Assembly (NCBI RefSeq): GCF_000161455.1 | Contig: NZ_CM000745.1 | Span: 1,278,063 to 1,342,062, forward strand | Source of the DNA: Bacillus pseudomycoides DSM 12442 | GTDB taxonomy: Bacteria > Bacillota > Bacilli > Bacillales > Bacillaceae_G | Direction of reading: 5' to 3' | DNA: 64,000 nucleotides | In this document: piece by piece, positions 34,222 to 41,814 of the stretch | Layout: every line of letters begins with the position of its first letter | Numbering within the stretch: the first letter of the stretch is position 1 | Position numbers and translations under genes: made by a program | Notes under the pieces: model-generated | What the model saw: only the letters and a program-made list of their open reading frames with translations | Told to the model about the DNA's origin: nothing | Databases searched by the model: none

Positions 34222-34300
34222 GAGAAGACCCCCTCCTCTAAACGAAGTGAAGGTGGGGGGAGTTCAATTCTACTGAGCTTTGAGTTGGGGAGAGATTTTG
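34222..34300 (+). repeat. Degenerate bcr1-like repeat core
   Basis: CCCCCTCCTCTAAACGAAG then AAGGTGGGGGGAGTTC forms the central inverted repeat of the bcr1-like family, but the ends are not recognisable. It lies upstream of pssA on the opposite strand. Confidence 0.35.
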
Positions 34301-34342
34301 TTAGATAAGATCATCATGTTTATGAAAGGGTAAAAATTTAAT

Positions 34343-34388
34343 TAAGAAATAAGCAACCTCAAATTGTTATCATTTAAGGTTGCTTTTA
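34343..34388 (-). terminator. Terminator of the LtaS-type gene
   Basis: AAGCAACCT / AGGTTGCTT (34351-34359 with 34377-34385) with T-rich sequence following on the minus strand. Confidence 0.8.
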
Positions 34389-34391
34389 GGG

Positions 34392-36278
34392 TTATTCAAA
34401 TTTAGTTATCATTGTTCCCGTTTTGTATTTATTGTTAGGATCAAATCGTAATAAATCGCCATAGATAAGTTTATCAGAATAACTTAATTCTGTTTTTGAT
34501 TTTTCAATATATGGCTGGCAAATTGCTAAATCAATAGATTCACCTGTGCTTTTTTTATAGCACATATTTTTTGTATAAACATAATCGTTTGTTACGAAAC
34601 TACCATCACGCATAATCATAAGTGGATGCTCATTTTTTGCAAATAAATCGGTACCAAACTCAATGGATTGGTTTGTTTTGACACCAAGTAAATGGAGCAA
34701 TGTTGGTTTTATATCGATTTGTCCAGATACTTTAGAAATAACTTTTCCTTCTTGACCAGGTACATGAATAATAAGTGGTACACGTTGCAATTGCATCGAA
34801 TCAAATGGAGTTATGGATTCTTTACCGAGAAATTGTGCCATAGCAGCATTATGATTTTCAGAAATACCGTAATGATCTCCGTAAATAACAATAACTGAGT
34901 TATCGTATAACCCTTCATCTTTTAATCGATTGATAAATAGTTTCAGAGATTCATCTGTATAGCGAACGGTTGGGAAATAACGATTTAGTACACCACTCTC
35001 AGAATTATACTCATTAATATATTGATCTTCTGGATTTAAAAGAAATGGGAAATGATTTGTTAATGTAATAAATTTTGTATAAAACGGTTGTGGTAAAGAT
35101 TTAAGCTTGGAGATCGATTGTTCAAAGAACTCTTTATCTTTTAGTCCCCATCCAACAGACATTTGTTCTGTTCCTGTATAATCATTTAGGTTAAAATAAC
35201 GATCGTATCCGAGTGCTGGATACATTACATCACGATTCCAGAAAGTTTTATCATTCGAATGGAAGACTGCGGAATAATATCCATATTTTTTTAACTGCTC
35301 AGGAGTTGCTGTGTACTCATTGTTTGCATGTGTAAAGAATACAGAGCCACGGTCTAATGGATATAATGAATTTTCTACAATAAATTCGGCATCGGATGTT
35401 TTTCCTTGTCCAGTTTGATGATAAAAGTTATCGAAGTAATAACTATCTTTTATAAATTGATTTAAAAATGGAGTAATTTCTTTTCCATTTATTTTTTTGT
35501 TGATAACAAAATTTTGTGTAGATTCCATTGAAATTAAAATGACATTTTTTCCTTTTGCAACTCCAAATAAACTTTTATCAGCTTGTTTATTTTTTGAATT
35601 CACGTAGTTTTTAATCTCAGAAAAACCGTCTCCACTTGCAAATACACGCTCTGCAGAAGATTTAGACTGAAGTGTAATGTCAAATAGATGATATGTGTAT
35701 AAACCAAGATTTTTCACAACGGTTTGACGATCAAAAGAGTGTGAAAATAACTGCGGTTTATGAACGACAGAAACAATAACTTGCAATGCTAACAGAGCTG
35801 TTATACCACTAAAAAAGCTTTGTTTTTCAGAGCGAGATAGTGGCGTATTATCACAAAATTTCGGGAACTTACGTAAAATAAACATTAGAATAATTGCATC
35901 CGCAAATAGAAGTAATGTCTTGTACGTAAATAGTTCTTTAATACTGGTTCCTAAATCAGCCATGTTATTTGTTTGGAATAAAACAGGGAATGTGACAAAG
36001 TCATTATAAAAACCGTAGAACATCGCGTTTCCAAATAAAATAAATGACAGCAAAAAGCTGATTCCAATAATAATTCGATTTCGATACTTTGATGCTAATA
36101 AAGCTAGACCAAAAAATAAAAGCAATGAAGCAATTGGATTAAACAAAAGCATCATTTCTTCAAAGAAGCTATCAATTTTAATATCGAAGGCTAGCTTGTA
36201 CACTATATATGTTTTTATCCATAATAAAACGACTGCAACAAGTGCAAATCGTAATTTTGGAAACAAATGTTGTAGCAT
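34392..36278 (-). CDS. Lipoteichoic acid synthase family protein (LtaS type)
   Basis: 628 residues: about five N-terminal membrane helices (residues 10-190) and an extracellular sulfatase-fold domain. The catalytic Thr is T294 in QTGQGKTSDAEF; metal ligands lie in ISMESTQNF and VIYGDHYGISENHN. It polymerises glycerol phosphate from phosphatidylglycerol on the outer face of the membrane. Bacillus has several paralogs (LtaS, YfnI, YqgS, primase YvgJ); which one this is cannot be settled here. ATG 36278 follows GGAGAGGAG, so the longer in-frame ORF is not used. Confidence 0.88.
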   Translation of the reverse strand: MLQHLFPKLRFALVAVVLLWIKTYIVYKLAFDIKIDSFFEEMMLLFNPIASLLLFFGLALLASKYRNRIIIGISFLLSFILFGNAMFYGFYNDFVTFPVLFQTNNMADLGTSIKELFTYKTLLLFADAIILMFILRKFPKFCDNTPLSRSEKQSFFSGITALLALQVIVSVVHKPQLFSHSFDRQTVVKNLGLYTYHLFDITLQSKSSAERVFASGDGFSEIKNYVNSKNKQADKSLFGVAKGKNVILISMESTQNFVINKKINGKEITPFLNQFIKDSYYFDNFYHQTGQGKTSDAEFIVENSLYPLDRGSVFFTHANNEYTATPEQLKKYGYYSAVFHSNDKTFWNRDVMYPALGYDRYFNLNDYTGTEQMSVGWGLKDKEFFEQSISKLKSLPQPFYTKFITLTNHFPFLLNPEDQYINEYNSESGVLNRYFPTVRYTDESLKLFINRLKDEGLYDNSVIVIYGDHYGISENHNAAMAQFLGKESITPFDSMQLQRVPLIIHVPGQEGKVISKVSGQIDIKPTLLHLLGVKTNQSIEFGTDLFAKNEHPLMIMRDGSFVTNDYVYTKNMCYKKSTGESIDLAICQPYIEKSKTELSYSDKLIYGDLLRFDPNNKYKTGTMITKFE

Positions 36279-36485
36279 AACATACTCCTCTCCTACTGTA
36301 AGTGACGGTTCTAGTGATTGTAGTTCTAATGATAGAAGTTTCACTTTAAATATACGAACAGTCGTATATCTTTATGTACTATTATACGAAAACAAAGCAG
36401 AATTGTGGATAATTTTTATAAGAATTGGTTAGAAAAAGAGAAAACGGAGACAATAACCATATCGCATTTTGATACGGAGGTTATG

Positions 36486-36878
36486 ATGAAAAAGTTATTT
36501 TGTTTCATATGTAGTGGTTTTTTATTCTTTTCTACCCCTACAGTTTTTGCTGCACAATATGATGCGCCATTATTAGAAGATGCTCTTTATTCCGTTTTGT
36601 TTCCGCAAATAAATGTAGCGATTGAGAAGCATTATGGGAAACAAAAACCGTATGAATGCCCGAAGATTGTTAGTTTGAAAAAAATGTATAGTGGTACATA
36701 TTTATTTCAAGCGGTAATTGAAGTGACGAAATATGAAGCCATAGGTGGGAAAGTACTTCCGCCATTCGAAAAAATAAGAATTACGTTTAATAATGATGAG
36801 GGAGAATGGACTGTGAAAAAAATAGATATAAAGCGCTTACCAGATGATACGAAATTAAATTGTAAAAAAACAATGTGA
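36486..36878 (+). CDS. Secreted DUF3888-like protein
   Basis: 130 residues with a signal peptide (MKKLFCFICSGFLFFSTPTVFA, cleavage after the AxA-like site near residue 22). The mature part starts AQYDAPLLEDALYSVLFPQI and holds YGKQKPYECPKIVSLKK and a second Cys near the end (KLNCKKTM), so one disulfide is possible. The pattern matches DUF3888 proteins found in several copies in this group; function unknown. GGAGG is 5 nt before ATG 36486 and only 2 nt before ATG 36483. Confidence 0.75.
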   Translation: MKKLFCFICSGFLFFSTPTVFAAQYDAPLLEDALYSVLFPQINVAIEKHYGKQKPYECPKIVSLKKMYSGTYLFQAVIEVTKYEAIGGKVLPPFEKIRITFNNDEGEWTVKKIDIKRLPDDTKLNCKKTM

Positions 36879-36886
36879 AAAATTGT

Positions 36887-36916
36887 TTGACAAATAATTT
36901 ATTCGTTTGGTATTGT
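36887..36916 (+). promoter_or_regulatory. Promoter of the lysine riboswitch-lysA unit
   Basis: TTGACA (36887-36892), 18-bp spacer, TATTGT (36911-36916). Confidence 0.65.
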
Positions 36917-36954
36917 TAATACCAATATAAGATGTTTGAAAATTAAATAGACTT

Positions 36955-37150
36955 ACCTCATCTACTCTCAAAGGTAGAGGCCGCGATAGGAAAGAGTAAG
37001 CTATGGGAGATTTAGTGGAATCTGTGATCATAGATTGAAAGGGACTATTGCCGAAATATAAGAGTGACCACGTCATTCATATATTGGGACTGCATTGAAT
37101 AAATGTAGTACTGTCATAAGATTTTATTTTATGGAGAGCTATTTGGAGAT
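36955..37150 (+). ncRNA. Lysine riboswitch (L box)
   Basis: The ordered L-box landmarks are present: AAAGGTAGAGGCCGCGAT, AAGAGTAAGC, GAAAGGGACTATTGCCGAA, TGGGACTGCATTG, ACTGTCATAAG and TTATGGAGAGCTATTTGG. It binds lysine and controls the downstream terminator. It lies ahead of lysA. Confidence 0.93.
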
Positions 37151-37158
37151 GTTGATGC

Positions 37159-37254
37159 GGTTTCTTATTTGAGAAGATAACAACTCGTTTATTTTTTCAT
37201 GATACATTATTCCTAATAAGAAACGCGTGTGAACATTGTTCCGCGCGTTTTTTG
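37159..37254 (+). terminator. Lysine riboswitch expression platform: antiterminator and terminator
   Basis: GTTTCTTATT (37160-37169) can pair with AATAAGAAAC (37215-37224) as an antiterminator. The competing terminator uses AAACGCG... / CGCGCGTT (about 37221-37248) followed by T6. A bcr1-like repeat begins immediately after the T run. Confidence 0.8.
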
Positions 37255-37408
37255 TTTACCCCGCTTTAACGGGCAGTAGGATCTCATATCTTAACATTCT
37301 GAGAAAACAAAGAAGTTAGGTGGAGGATCAACTGCCCGTAAAAGCCCGATTGGTGAAGGCTAATAATCATTTGGGATGAAACTCCCACTGAATAAAGTTT
37401 CACTTTAT
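37255..37408 (+). repeat. bcr1-like repeat, copy 3 (full length) between riboswitch terminator and lysA
   Basis: 154 bp, from TTTAC (37255-37259, one base off TTTAT) plus CCCGCTTTAACGGGCAG to AGTTTCACTTTAT (37408). It includes AACTGCCCGTAAAAGCCCG. It lies within the lysA 5' untranslated region. Confidence 0.85.
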
Positions 37409-37480
37409 CTAAAAACGCGCTGCAATGAATAGAAGAAGATTGGGGTTATGAGTTTTAGAGGAAATAAGGGAGGAATTCAA

Positions 37481-38797
37481 ATGTATTTACACGGCACAAG
37501 CCGAATCAATGAGCAAGGACACTTAGAAATTGGAGGATGCGATACAACGCAGCTAGCTAAACAGTATGGGACCCCACTTTATGTATACGATGAGGCTTCT
37601 ATTCGGGAAAAATGCCGCGCGTTTCATCGTGCTTTCCAGGAAAGTGGATTCTCTTACCAAGTAGCGTATGCAAGTAAAGCGTTCTTGTGCATGGAGATGT
37701 GCCGAGTAGCTCGTGAAGAAAATATGTCTTTAGATGTTGTTTCTGGGGGCGAATTGTATACTGCTTTGCAAGCTGGTTTTCCTGCATCACGCATTCATTT
37801 TCATGGTAATAATAAGACCGAAGAAGAGATTGTCATGGCGCTGCAAGCAGATGTTGGCTGCTTTGTGGTAGATAATTTCTTTGAAATGGAAATATTACAT
37901 GACTTAGCACAGCAGTATGGAAAAATTGTAAATATATTAATTCGAGTTACACCTGGAGTAGAGGCGCATACACATGAATATATTACAACAGGGCAAGATG
38001 ATTCGAAATTTGGTTTTGGAGTTTCGGCTGGTCAGGCAATGCAGGCGATTCGAATAGCGCTAGAGAAATCAAATTATAATGTGTTAGGTATTCATTCACA
38101 TATTGGGTCACAAATTTTTGAAACAGCAGGATTTGTTCGAGCGGTTGAAGTATTGCATAATTTTTTAGAAGAGATAAGGGAGCAGACTGGTTATGTTGTA
38201 ACGGTGTTAAATGTTGGTGGAGGTTTTGGTATTCGTTATACGGAAGCTGATAGACCACTTACCCTTGAAACATATGTGCATGCTGTAACAGATGCAGTGA
38301 GAGAACAATTTACAAGAAATAATTATCCACTTCCTGAAATATGGATTGAACCAGGTCGTAGTATTGTTGGGGATGCAGGAACAACAATTTATACAGTAGG
38401 AGCTGTAAAAGATATCCCTGGCATTCGTAAATATGTGTCAGTCGATGGGGGAATGACAGATAATTTAAGACCAGCTTTATATGGAGCTCGTTATGAGGCG
38501 ATGCTAGCAAATCGAGGGAAAGAAGAGGCTGAAGAAGTTGTTTCAATTGCTGGAAAGTGTTGTGAGAGTGGAGATATGCTTATTTGGGATATAGAACTGC
38601 CGCAAGTTGCTACAGCAGATTTGTTAGCGATCTCTTGTACAGGAGCATATGGATATTCTATGGCTAATAATTATAATCGTATTCGCAGACCGGCTGTAGT
38701 ATTTGCAAAAGGTGGGGCATCACAAATTGTTGTTGAACGTGAAACATATGAAAATATAATTGGGAACGATCGCATACGTATAAAAGAGCTTGTGTAA
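37481..38797 (+). CDS. lysA: Diaminopimelate decarboxylase LysA
   Basis: 438 residues, PLP enzyme of the alanine racemase-like fold. YASKAFLCMEMCRVA has the PLP lysine; HFHGNNKTEEEI, GIHSHIGSQIFE, NVGGGFGI, EPGRSIVGDAG and GKCCESGDML follow. It makes L-lysine from meso-diaminopimelate. ATG 37481 has GGGAGG at 7 nt; the in-frame ATG 37448 lacks one. Control by the lysine riboswitch upstream is consistent with its product. Confidence 0.94.
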   Translation: MYLHGTSRINEQGHLEIGGCDTTQLAKQYGTPLYVYDEASIREKCRAFHRAFQESGFSYQVAYASKAFLCMEMCRVAREENMSLDVVSGGELYTALQAGFPASRIHFHGNNKTEEEIVMALQADVGCFVVDNFFEMEILHDLAQQYGKIVNILIRVTPGVEAHTHEYITTGQDDSKFGFGVSAGQAMQAIRIALEKSNYNVLGIHSHIGSQIFETAGFVRAVEVLHNFLEEIREQTGYVVTVLNVGGGFGIRYTEADRPLTLETYVHAVTDAVREQFTRNNYPLPEIWIEPGRSIVGDAGTTIYTVGAVKDIPGIRKYVSVDGGMTDNLRPALYGARYEAMLANRGKEEAEEVVSIAGKCCESGDMLIWDIELPQVATADLLAISCTGAYGYSMANNYNRIRRPAVVFAKGGASQIVVERETYENIIGNDRIRIKELV

Positions 38798-38801
38798 TGA
38801 T

Positions 38802-38836
38802 AAAAGGAGTTGTTCAAATAGAGCAACCCCTTTTTA
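38802..38836 (+). terminator. Terminator of lysA
   Basis: AAAAGGAGTTGTTC / GAGCAACCCCTTTT stem with A-T loop and T tail. Confidence 0.8.
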
Positions 38837-38865
38837 AAAATATAAAATATATCGGAAAACTAGGA

Positions 38866-38893
38866 TTGAAAAAAATCAGAATTATGATAAAAT
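38866..38893 (+). promoter_or_regulatory. Promoter of the first SAM riboswitch unit
   Basis: TTGAAA (38866-38871), 16 bp, TAAAAT (38888-38893). Confidence 0.65.
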
Positions 38894-38904
38894 ACAAATA
38901 CAAA

Positions 38905-39058
38905 GCTTATCAAGAGAAGCGGAGGGAACTGGCCCTACGAAGCTCAGCAACCTGCTTATAAGAAGCAAGGTGCTAAGTCCAGCAAAATGGCATCCATTTT
39001 GAAAGATAAGGTAAATATATTACCGAACAGTCTTTTCGAAATGGAAAAGATTTTTTTT
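38905..39058 (+). ncRNA. SAM-I riboswitch (S box) with terminator
   Basis: The aptamer runs CTTATCAAGAGAAGCGGAGG (38905) through ACTGGCCCTACGAAGC, CAGCAACC, AAGGTGCTAAGTCCAGC and GAAAGATAAG (39001-39010), closing P1. The terminator TCTTTT / AAAAGA (39031-39050) plus T8 follows. CGAACAG (39024-39030) is complementary to CTGTTCG (39076-39082) next to the yezD-like start, a possible alternative pairing. Confidence 0.93.
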
Positions 39059-39081
39059 ATGAATAAAAAGGGGGGCTGTTC

Positions 39082-39225
39082 GTGGGAGTGCGTGGACATT
39101 TTGACGAAGTAGCTGAGAAAATTCAAACGATGCTTGCGGATATGAAATATGGTTCTATTACAATTGTTGTGCAAGATGGAAAAGTGATTCAGCTTGAAAA
39201 AAGTGAAAAGGTACGCTTAAAGTAA
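39082..39225 (+). CDS. yezD: YezD-like small protein (DUF2292)
   Basis: 47 residues: MGVRGHFDEVAEKIQTMLAD, then KYGSITIVVQDGKVIQLE. This is the YezD/DUF2292 pattern, a small protein often found in SAM-riboswitch-controlled sulfur loci; function unknown. GTG 39082 follows AAGGGGGG. A terminator separates it from cysH. Confidence 0.8.
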   Translation: MGVRGHFDEVAEKIQTMLADMKYGSITIVVQDGKVIQLEKSEKVRLK

Positions 39226-39250
39226 AAAGCGCTGACTAGAAAAACTAGAG

Positions 39251-39290
39251 GCGGTTTTAATCTATTTTATTAGGTTAAAACCGTCTTTTT
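39251..39290 (+). terminator. Terminator between yezD-like gene and cysH
   Basis: CGGTTTTAA / TTAAAACCG (39252-39260 with 39275-39283) followed by T5. It is an intra-operon barrier only 20 bases before cysH. Confidence 0.8.
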
Positions 39291-39310
39291 GCGTTACAGG
39301 GGGGGAGAAC

Positions 39311-40015
39311 ATGCTGACGTATGAAACGTGGAAAGAGGATTTCGTTTCTTTTTTTGAGAAAGATGAAACAAAAGGAGCGTTACAAGTATTAGAGTGGGCC
39401 TATAAACATTATGAAAATGAAATTGTATACGCATGTAGCTTTGGTGTAGAGGGGATGGTGTTGTTACATCTTATAAACCAAGTAAATCCATCTGCAAAAG
39501 TTGTATTTTTAGATACAAACGTTCATTTTCAAGAAACATACGATTTAATTAAACGGGTGCGCGAAAGGTTTCCGGATCTTGAAATTATTGAAAAGCAACC
39601 CTTGCTAACACTTGAGGAGCAAGCAAAAAAGCATGGGGATCGTTTGTGGGAACATAATCCGAATCTTTGTTGTAAATTAAGGAAAATTTTATCACTTGAA
39701 GAATCTTTATCGAATGGAAAAGCGTGGATATCAGGGCTAAGAAGGGAACAATCTGAAACGCGTAAACATACAAGGTTTATAAATCAGGATCACCGCTTCC
39801 AATCTATTAAAATTTGTCCGCTTATTCATTGGACGTGGAAGGAAGTGTGGCGTTATGTATATAAGCATGATTTGCCTTATAATCCATTGCACGACATGGG
39901 TTACCCAAGTATAGGGTGTGAAAAATGTACGTTACCTGTGGGAGAGGGGCGAGATTCAAGGGATGGACGATGGGCTGGAAAGATGAAAACGGAATGTGGC
40001 CTTCATGATCAATAA
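39311..40015 (+). CDS. cysH: Assimilatory adenylylsulfate (APS/PAPS) reductase CysH
   Basis: 234 residues. CSFGVEGMVLLHL is the nucleotide loop and C229 in TECGLH the catalytic Cys. C120-C121 and C203-x2-C206 form the CC...CxxC motif that binds [4Fe-4S] in enzymes that reduce APS, so APS rather than PAPS is the likely main substrate. GGGGGGGAG precedes the ATG. It opens the sulfate assimilation cluster. Confidence 0.92.
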   Translation: MLTYETWKEDFVSFFEKDETKGALQVLEWAYKHYENEIVYACSFGVEGMVLLHLINQVNPSAKVVFLDTNVHFQETYDLIKRVRERFPDLEIIEKQPLLTLEEQAKKHGDRLWEHNPNLCCKLRKILSLEESLSNGKAWISGLRREQSETRKHTRFINQDHRFQSIKICPLIHWTWKEVWRYVYKHDLPYNPLHDMGYPSIGCEKCTLPVGEGRDSRDGRWAGKMKTECGLHDQ

Positions 40016-40060
40016 GGACATGGTTGATTTTAAATATATGTGAAAGAGGCGGACAGGGGA

Positions 40061-41197
40061 ATGAGTAAAACCAAAATATTAGTAAATCGTATTGATGAAA
40101 CATATGAAATAAAGGGGATTACAAAAGAAATTGAATTGGACAAAATTGCTTTAAGTGATTTAGAGCTTATTGCAATAGGTGGTTATAGCCCGCTTACTGG
40201 ATTTTTAGGGAAGAAAGATTATCAATCTGTTATAGAAAACATGCGTTTAGTAAGTGGTGATGTATGGAGTATACCTATTACACTACCAATAACAGAAGAG
40301 AAGGCGAAGCAATTAAAAATTGGTGAAGAGGTTCGTCTTGTCAAAGAAAGGACCACATATGGTGTGATTCAAATAGAAGATATTTTTACACCGGATAAAG
40401 ACAAGGAAGCATTGCTTGTTTATAAAACGACTGATACTGCCCATCCAGGTGTGAAAAAGTTACATGATCGACCAAATGTTTATGTTGGAGGAACAATTAC
40501 GCTTGTGAAGCGTTTTGAAAATGATAAGTTTGCTTCTTATCATTTAGATCCAAGTGAAACACGTGCAGAGTTTGCAAAACGTGGCTGGAAAACAGTGGTA
40601 GGTTTTCAAACGAGAAATCCTGTTCATCGTGCACATGAATATATTCAAAAGTCTGCACTGGAAATTGTAGATGGCTTATTTTTAAATCCGCTCGTTGGTG
40701 AAACGAAATCAGATGATATTCCAGCTGATGTACGTATGGAAAGTTATGAAGTGCTTTTGAAAAATTATTATCCGAGTGACCGTGTCTTTTTAAGTGTTTT
40801 TCCAGCAGCAATGCGCTATGCGGGACCACGTGAAGCGATATTTCACGCACTGGTTAGAAAAAACTTTGGTTGTACACACTTCATTGTGGGACGTGATCAT
40901 GCTGGGGTAGGGAATTATTACGGTACGTACGAAGCGCAAGAGATTTTTACGAATTTTACAGTAGAAGAGTTAGGGATTGCACCACTCTTCTTTGAACATA
41001 GTTTTTACTGTACAAAATGTGAGGCGATGGCCTCTACAAAAACATGTCCGCACAGTAAAGAAGAACATGTTATTTTATCAGGGACGAAAGTAAGAGAAAT
41101 GTTGCGAAATGGAGAAATTCCACCAAGTGAATTTAGCCGTAAAGAAGTTATAGAAATATTAATTCGTGGTTTACAAAAAGAAGTCGTTACAAAATAA
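40061..41197 (+). CDS. sat: ATP sulfurylase (sulfate adenylyltransferase)
   Basis: 378 residues. GGYSPLTGFLGKKDY, the HxxH-containing FQTRNPVHRAHEYIQKSA and FIVGRDHAGVGNYYG are diagnostic. CTKCEAMASTKTCPHSKEEH is the zinc-ribbon-like insert of this group. It makes APS from sulfate and ATP. ATG 40061 is 8 nt from GAGGCGG; the in-frame GTG 40040 has no site. Confidence 0.94.
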   Translation: MSKTKILVNRIDETYEIKGITKEIELDKIALSDLELIAIGGYSPLTGFLGKKDYQSVIENMRLVSGDVWSIPITLPITEEKAKQLKIGEEVRLVKERTTYGVIQIEDIFTPDKDKEALLVYKTTDTAHPGVKKLHDRPNVYVGGTITLVKRFENDKFASYHLDPSETRAEFAKRGWKTVVGFQTRNPVHRAHEYIQKSALEIVDGLFLNPLVGETKSDDIPADVRMESYEVLLKNYYPSDRVFLSVFPAAMRYAGPREAIFHALVRKNFGCTHFIVGRDHAGVGNYYGTYEAQEIFTNFTVEELGIAPLFFEHSFYCTKCEAMASTKTCPHSKEEHVILSGTKVREMLRNGEIPPSEFSRKEVIEILIRGLQKEVVTK

Positions 41198-41209
41198 GGA
41201 GAGAGTAGG

Positions 41210-41803
41210 ATGGAAACAAATATCACTTGGCATACAGCATCTGTTTTAAAAGAGGAAAGACGAAAGAAAAGTGGTCACCACAGTTTTGTCCTTTGGTTCA
41301 CAGGCTTATCAGCTTCTGGAAAATCAACAGTAGCAAATGCGGTTGCCCGAAAATTATTTGAAAAAAATATTGGTAATTATGTACTCGATGGCGATAATAT
41401 TCGTCATGGTTTAAATAAAGATTTAGGATTTTCCGAAAGTGATCGGACAGAAAATATTCGTCGTATTGGTGAAGTGGCGAAGTTATTTGTAGATCAAGGG
41501 ACAATTGTATTAACAGCATTTATTTCTCCATTTCGAGTGGATCGCCAGCAAGTAAGGGATATTCTTGAAAAGGACGAATTTCTCGAAGTGTTTGTAAAGT
41601 GTCCAATAGAAGAATGTGAGAAACGTGATCCGAAAGGGCTCTATAAAAAAGCGAGGCAAGGTGATATTAAGCAATTTACCGGCATTGATTCGCCATATGA
41701 AGAGCCGTTTGGAGCAGAAGTGGTTGTAGAAACGCAGCTTTATTCGATTGAACAATGTGCAGAACAAATCATCGGTTACTTACAAGAGCGTAGCTTTATA
41801 TAG
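41210..41803 (+). CDS. cysC: APS kinase CysC
   Basis: 197 residues with Walker A FTGLSASGKSTVANAV (residues 31-46), DGDNIRHGLNKDLGFSESDR and FVKCPIEECEKRDPKGLYKKA. It phosphorylates APS to PAPS. It is 12 bases after sat. Its presence beside an APS-type CysH suggests that PAPS is made for another use or that CysH accepts both. Confidence 0.94.
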   Translation: METNITWHTASVLKEERRKKSGHHSFVLWFTGLSASGKSTVANAVARKLFEKNIGNYVLDGDNIRHGLNKDLGFSESDRTENIRRIGEVAKLFVDQGTIVLTAFISPFRVDRQQVRDILEKDEFLEVFVKCPIEECEKRDPKGLYKKARQGDIKQFTGIDSPYEEPFGAEVVVETQLYSIEQCAEQIIGYLQERSFI

Positions 41804-41814
41804 GGGGAATAAAA

